From Gammaproteobacteria bacterium (GTDB lineage: Bacteria; Pseudomonadota; Gammaproteobacteria; SZUA-140), in assembly GCA_026994735.1 (NCBI GenBank), contig JALWQD010000025.1:1-9327 (forward strand): a DNA stretch of 9,327 nucleotides, written 5' to 3'. Of the stretch, positions 7,019 to 9,327 are shown piece by piece. Position 1 is the stretch's first letter; every line of letters begins with the position of its first letter. A model generated the notes under the pieces. The model searched no databases. It worked only from the letters and a program-made list of their open reading frames with translations, and was not told where the DNA came from. The position numbers and the translations under genes were made by a program.

Positions 7019-7406
7019 AGGGCAGTTCAACGCGACAGGCTGCTTGCCAGCCTGGTTGCCGGTATTCGGCGATAACATCGGTATAAATACCACCACGGAC
7101 ATTGAATTCAGTCCTCAGGCGCAGGTAGCGAGGGGATATGGCGGCGACCAGATCATCAAGAATCTCATTACAGACGGCTTCGTGGAATGCTCCCTGGTCG
7201 CGGAAGGACCAGATATAGAGCTTTAGCGATTTCAGTTCGACGCAGTGTTGGTCGGGAATATAATCGAGATGGACTGTGGCGAAATCCGGTTGTCCTGTTT
7301 TTGGACACAGGCAGGTGAATTCGGGAATGCGGATGCGGATTGTAAAGTCATGTTGCGGACGCGGGTTATCGAATGTTTCGAGTGTCTTGCTGGCTGAAGT
7401 CGACAT
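7017..7406 (-). CDS. queF: NADPH-dependent 7-cyano-7-deazaguanine reductase QueF, unimodular (type I)
   Basis: QueF reduces the nitrile preQ0 to the amine preQ1, a four-electron NADPH-dependent step in queuosine synthesis for the wobble base of Tyr, His, Asn and Asp tRNAs. The product is 129 residues, one tunnel-fold module, matching the short Bacillus subtilis type and not the roughly 280-residue bimodular type of E. coli and Pseudomonas. The catalytic cysteine C34 lies in FTCLCPKTGQPDF (30-42), with the proton-relay D41 in the same motif. The QueF signature ELKSLKLYIWSFRDQGAFHE (57-76) binds NADPH and ends in the substrate-binding H75/E76. RGGIYTDV (104-111) is also typical. These features separate it from GTP cyclohydrolase FolE. 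The ATG at 7406 has GAGAG (7413-7417) 6 bases upstream. The gene heads the minus-strand set, and its promoter must lie in the 108 bases shared with smc. Confidence 0.95.
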   Translation of the reverse strand: MSTSASKTLETFDNPRPQHDFTIRIRIPEFTCLCPKTGQPDFATVHLDYIPDQHCVELKSLKLYIWSFRDQGAFHEAVCNEILDDLVAAISPRYLRLRTEFNVRGGIYTDVIAEYRQPGWQAACRVELP

Positions 7407-7514
7407 CTTTGGCTCTCTTTGTCTGGTTTATTGAAAGGCGGTCATTGTCTACCCTGACCGGGTTGATGGTCGGGCATCTTGTCTCTGTCATGAATTTTCA
7501 GGTATGGTGCGGCG
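7407..7514. promoter_or_regulatory. Divergent promoter region between queF and smc
   Basis: This 108-base region is the only place where divergent genes start in the window, so it must carry promoters for queF (leftward) and smc (rightward). It contains an imperfect inverted repeat at 7453-7474 and a weak rightward hexamer pair TTGATG (7463-7468), 17 bases, TGTCAT (7486-7491). I could not find a convincing leftward pair for queF. I saw nothing resembling a preQ1-I riboswitch core upstream of queF. Confidence 0.5.
7453..7474. repeat. Inverted repeat in the queF-smc divergent region
   Basis: CCTGACC (7453-7459) and GGTCGGG (7468-7474) can pair over seven positions, one of them G-T, around an eight-base loop. 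The right arm overlaps the candidate smc -35 by one base. No run of T follows on either strand, so it is not an intrinsic terminator. An operator or a leader hairpin is possible, and chance is not excluded. Confidence 0.3.
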
Positions 7515-9327
7515 ATGCGTTTGAAGAAAATAAAACTTTCCGGCTTTAAGTCATTTGTTGATCCTACCACTATCGATTTTCCCAGTCAGCTGGTGGGAGT
7601 AGTCGGTCCGAATGGTTGTGGTAAATCCAATGTAATTGATGCCGTGCGCTGGGTGATGGGGGAAAGCTCGGCCAAACATTTACGCGGTGCTTCGCTTGAA
7701 GACGTTATCTTTAGTGGTTCATCGGAGCGCAAGTCTGTCGGGCGGGCGACGGTAGAGCTGATCTTTGATAACCGCGATGGCAGTCTTGGTGGTCAATATG
7801 CCAGCTACAGTGAAATCTCGGTGCGACGGCAATTGTCACGCGACGGTCAGTCGACCTACTTTCTCAACGGCAGCCGTTGTCGCCGTCGAGATATTACAGA
7901 TATTTTTCTCGGGACGGGCCTGGGACCACGTAGCTACGCGATTATCGAGCAGGGCACCATCTCGCGGATCATTGAAGCCCGCCCAGAAGAATTGAGGATT
8001 TTTCTCGAAGAGGCTGCGGGAGTTTCAAAATACAAGGAACGTCGACGTGAGACTGAGGCGCGCATTCGCGATACCGAGGAGAATTTGGCGCGGCTGAATG
8101 ATCTTGTCAGTGAGATTGAAAAGCGCTTGCAGACACTGCAGCGACAAGCACGCACGGCTGAGCGTTTTAAATCACTACGTGAAGAGTCGCGTGCTTGCAA
8201 AGCCCAGTTGCTGGCCCTGCGTTGGCAGATGCTGGATCGACAAGTTGCTGGGAAAACGACAGCAATACAGGCGCTCGCTGTGCGCCAGGAAGAGCGTTTG
8301 GCAAAGCTGCGCGCACTGGAGGCAGAAGGCGAGCGCTTACGCCAGCAGCAGCATGACAGTAATGAGTCCCTGACGAGTGCACAAAGCAAATACTATACCT
8401 GTGGTGCTGAGGTGGCACGTCTTGAACAGCTGATCAAGCATCATCAGGAGCGTTTGGCTGCTTGGCAAAAGGATCAGCAAGAAGCCGTCAGACAATCTCA
8501 GGAGGCGAATCGGGATTTGCAAGGGGATGCGCGCCAGCGGCGTGATTTTGAAGAGGACCTTTGTCGTTCCGAACCGGCCCTGGCTCATGGGCGAGATGCT
8601 GAAAAGTTGGCAGAAAAGGCCCTGCATGCCGCCGAGCAGGCAATGCAGGACTGGCAGCAGAACTGGGATGAATTGAATGCCCGGCTAGCCACACAGCGTC
8701 AGCAGCAGGAAGTCGAAGCGACACGCCGCCAGCATCAGGAATCCCAGTTGTCGCAACTGACTCGCAGGCGTCAGCGGCTCGACGAAGAACTTGCTCTGTT
8801 GAGCAAACGCATGGCTGAGACAGATGCGCGCTCACTGGCGGATGAATGCGCGCGCCTGGAAGAACAACGGCAAGGGCTATCAGTGCGTCTTGAGGTGCAG
8901 CAGCGGGCGCTCGAGAAACAGCGCCAGGAAGTGCGCCAACGGGTCAGCGAAAGGGCCGATGCGAATGATTATCTCCACGGCCTGCATCGTGAACAGGCCT
9001 CGCTGAGCGCTTTGCAGCAGGCCGCTCTCGACAAACAGGAGGGGGCCGTTGCTGACTGGTTGCAGACGTTGGGGCTGGATTCCACTCCCTTGGCTGAATT
9101 GATCAGCGTGGAAAACGGTTGGGAAAGTGCTGTTGAAGCCGTACTCGGACGTGATCTGGAAGGGTTGATCACCACTGACCTGGCTGCTGCTGCCGGGCAA
9201 GCGGCAGCCTTGGCTGCTGGTCATGTGACCCTGTTTGATAATGAGGTGGAAAGGGTTGATAGCACTCTTGCGACAACGGCATTGAAGCTGCCGTTGCTGT
9301 GGACAAAAATCATCGCTCCGTGTCATT
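7515..9327 (+). CDS. smc: Chromosome partition/condensation ATPase SMC (3' end missing)
   Basis: SMC is the ATPase core of the SMC-ScpAB condensin that compacts and segregates the chromosome. The frame is open from 7515 to the window edge, giving 604 of an expected 1150-1200 residues. The N-terminal head half has MRLKKIKLSGFKSF, Walker A GPNGCGKSN (31-39), the arginine-finger region KHLRG with R57, LEDVIFSGS, and the Q-loop region IIEQGTISRIIEARPEE with Q146, then EEAAGVSKYKERRRE. A long coiled coil rich in Glu, Gln, Arg and Leu runs from about 170 to 505. The hinge begins near 510 (WLQTLG, then GWESAVEAVLGRDLEGLI), and the window stops inside it. The signature motif and Walker B are off the edge. 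The ATG at 7515 fits the conserved N-terminus exactly; AGGT at 7500-7503 is 11 bases upstream. The ATG at 7504 is out of frame. SMC in place of MukB argues against an enterobacterium. Confidence 0.97.
   Translation, partial: MRLKKIKLSGFKSFVDPTTIDFPSQLVGVVGPNGCGKSNVIDAVRWVMGESSAKHLRGASLEDVIFSGSSERKSVGRATVELIFDNRDGSLGGQYASYSEISVRRQLSRDGQSTYFLNGSRCRRRDITDIFLGTGLGPRSYAIIEQGTISRIIEARPEELRIFLEEAAGVSKYKERRRETEARIRDTEENLARLNDLVSEIEKRLQTLQRQARTAERFKSLREESRACKAQLLALRWQMLDRQVAGKTTAIQALAVRQEERLAKLRALEAEGERLRQQQHDSNESLTSAQSKYYTCGAEVARLEQLIKHHQERLAAWQKDQQEAVRQSQEANRDLQGDARQRRDFEEDLCRSEPALAHGRDAEKLAEKALHAAEQAMQDWQQNWDELNARLATQRQQQEVEATRRQHQESQLSQLTRRRQRLDEELALLSKRMAETDARSLADECARLEEQRQGLSVRLEVQQRALEKQRQEVRQRVSERADANDYLHGLHREQASLSALQQAALDKQEGAVADWLQTLGLDSTPLAELISVENGWESAVEAVLGRDLEGLITTDLAAAAGQAAALAAGHVTLFDNEVERVDSTLATTALKLPLLWTKIIAPCH

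Noticed and set aside
1..7406. Functional RNA-modification cluster (miaB, ybeY, ybeZ, queF)
   Set aside because: miaB-ybeZ-ybeY is a known operon, but queF is on the other strand beyond a convergent boundary, so shared RNA themes are likely coincidence.
7407..7514. preQ1 riboswitch upstream of queF
   Set aside because: I found no preQ1-I-like stem with an A-rich tail near the ribosome binding site, and the leader is short.
1..9327. An undescribed multi-gene system, defence island or mobile element
   Set aside because: Every long frame belongs to a known housekeeping family, intergenic space is minimal, and there are no terminal repeats, integrases, transposases, tRNA genes or repeat arrays.

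Overview
The window looks like an ordinary chromosomal core segment of a gammaproteobacterium, with about balanced base composition by eye. Two things point there. The block miaB, phoH-like ybeZ, ybeY, corC/ybeX, lnt is the gammaproteobacterial arrangement, and the proteins read closest to E. coli and Pseudomonas types from memory. The organism also has a true SMC instead of enterobacterial MukB, so it is probably an environmental, non-enteric lineage. The genus cannot be fixed from the sequence alone.

Layout. Bases 3-4824 (+) hold five tightly packed genes: the C-terminal two thirds of miaB (entering from the left edge), ybeZ, ybeY, corC and lnt. miaB/ybeZ overlap as ATGA, ybeZ/ybeY overlap by 8 bases, and the next two gaps are 10 and 18 bases, so this is one transcription unit whose promoter lies outside the window. 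Bases 4859-7406 hold a minus-strand set read right to left: queF (short, unimodular type), an FGGY sugar kinase of the SePSK/AtXK-1 D-ribulose kinase type, and cysZ. lnt and cysZ converge with 34 bases between them. A 108-base divergent region (7407-7514) separates queF from smc. smc runs rightward off the window and is cut in its hinge domain.

Function. The left block joins tRNA modification (MiaB), 16S rRNA maturation and ribosome quality control (YbeY with its PhoH-type NTPase partner YbeZ), a CBS-domain protein (CorC), and the last step of lipoprotein acylation (Lnt). The minus-strand genes form no obvious pathway: QueF makes preQ1 for queuosine in tRNA, the kinase probably makes ribulose 5-phosphate, and CysZ imports sulfate for cysteine synthesis. 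SMC organises the chromosome.

No mobile element, CRISPR array, RNA gene, defence locus or new multi-gene system is visible, and no gene-free stretch exceeds 122 bases. The points most worth a second look are the ribulokinase-type enzyme between queF and cysZ, the short QueF in a gammaproteobacterial setting, a cysteine cluster in the YbeY loop, and the odd initiation region of cysZ.
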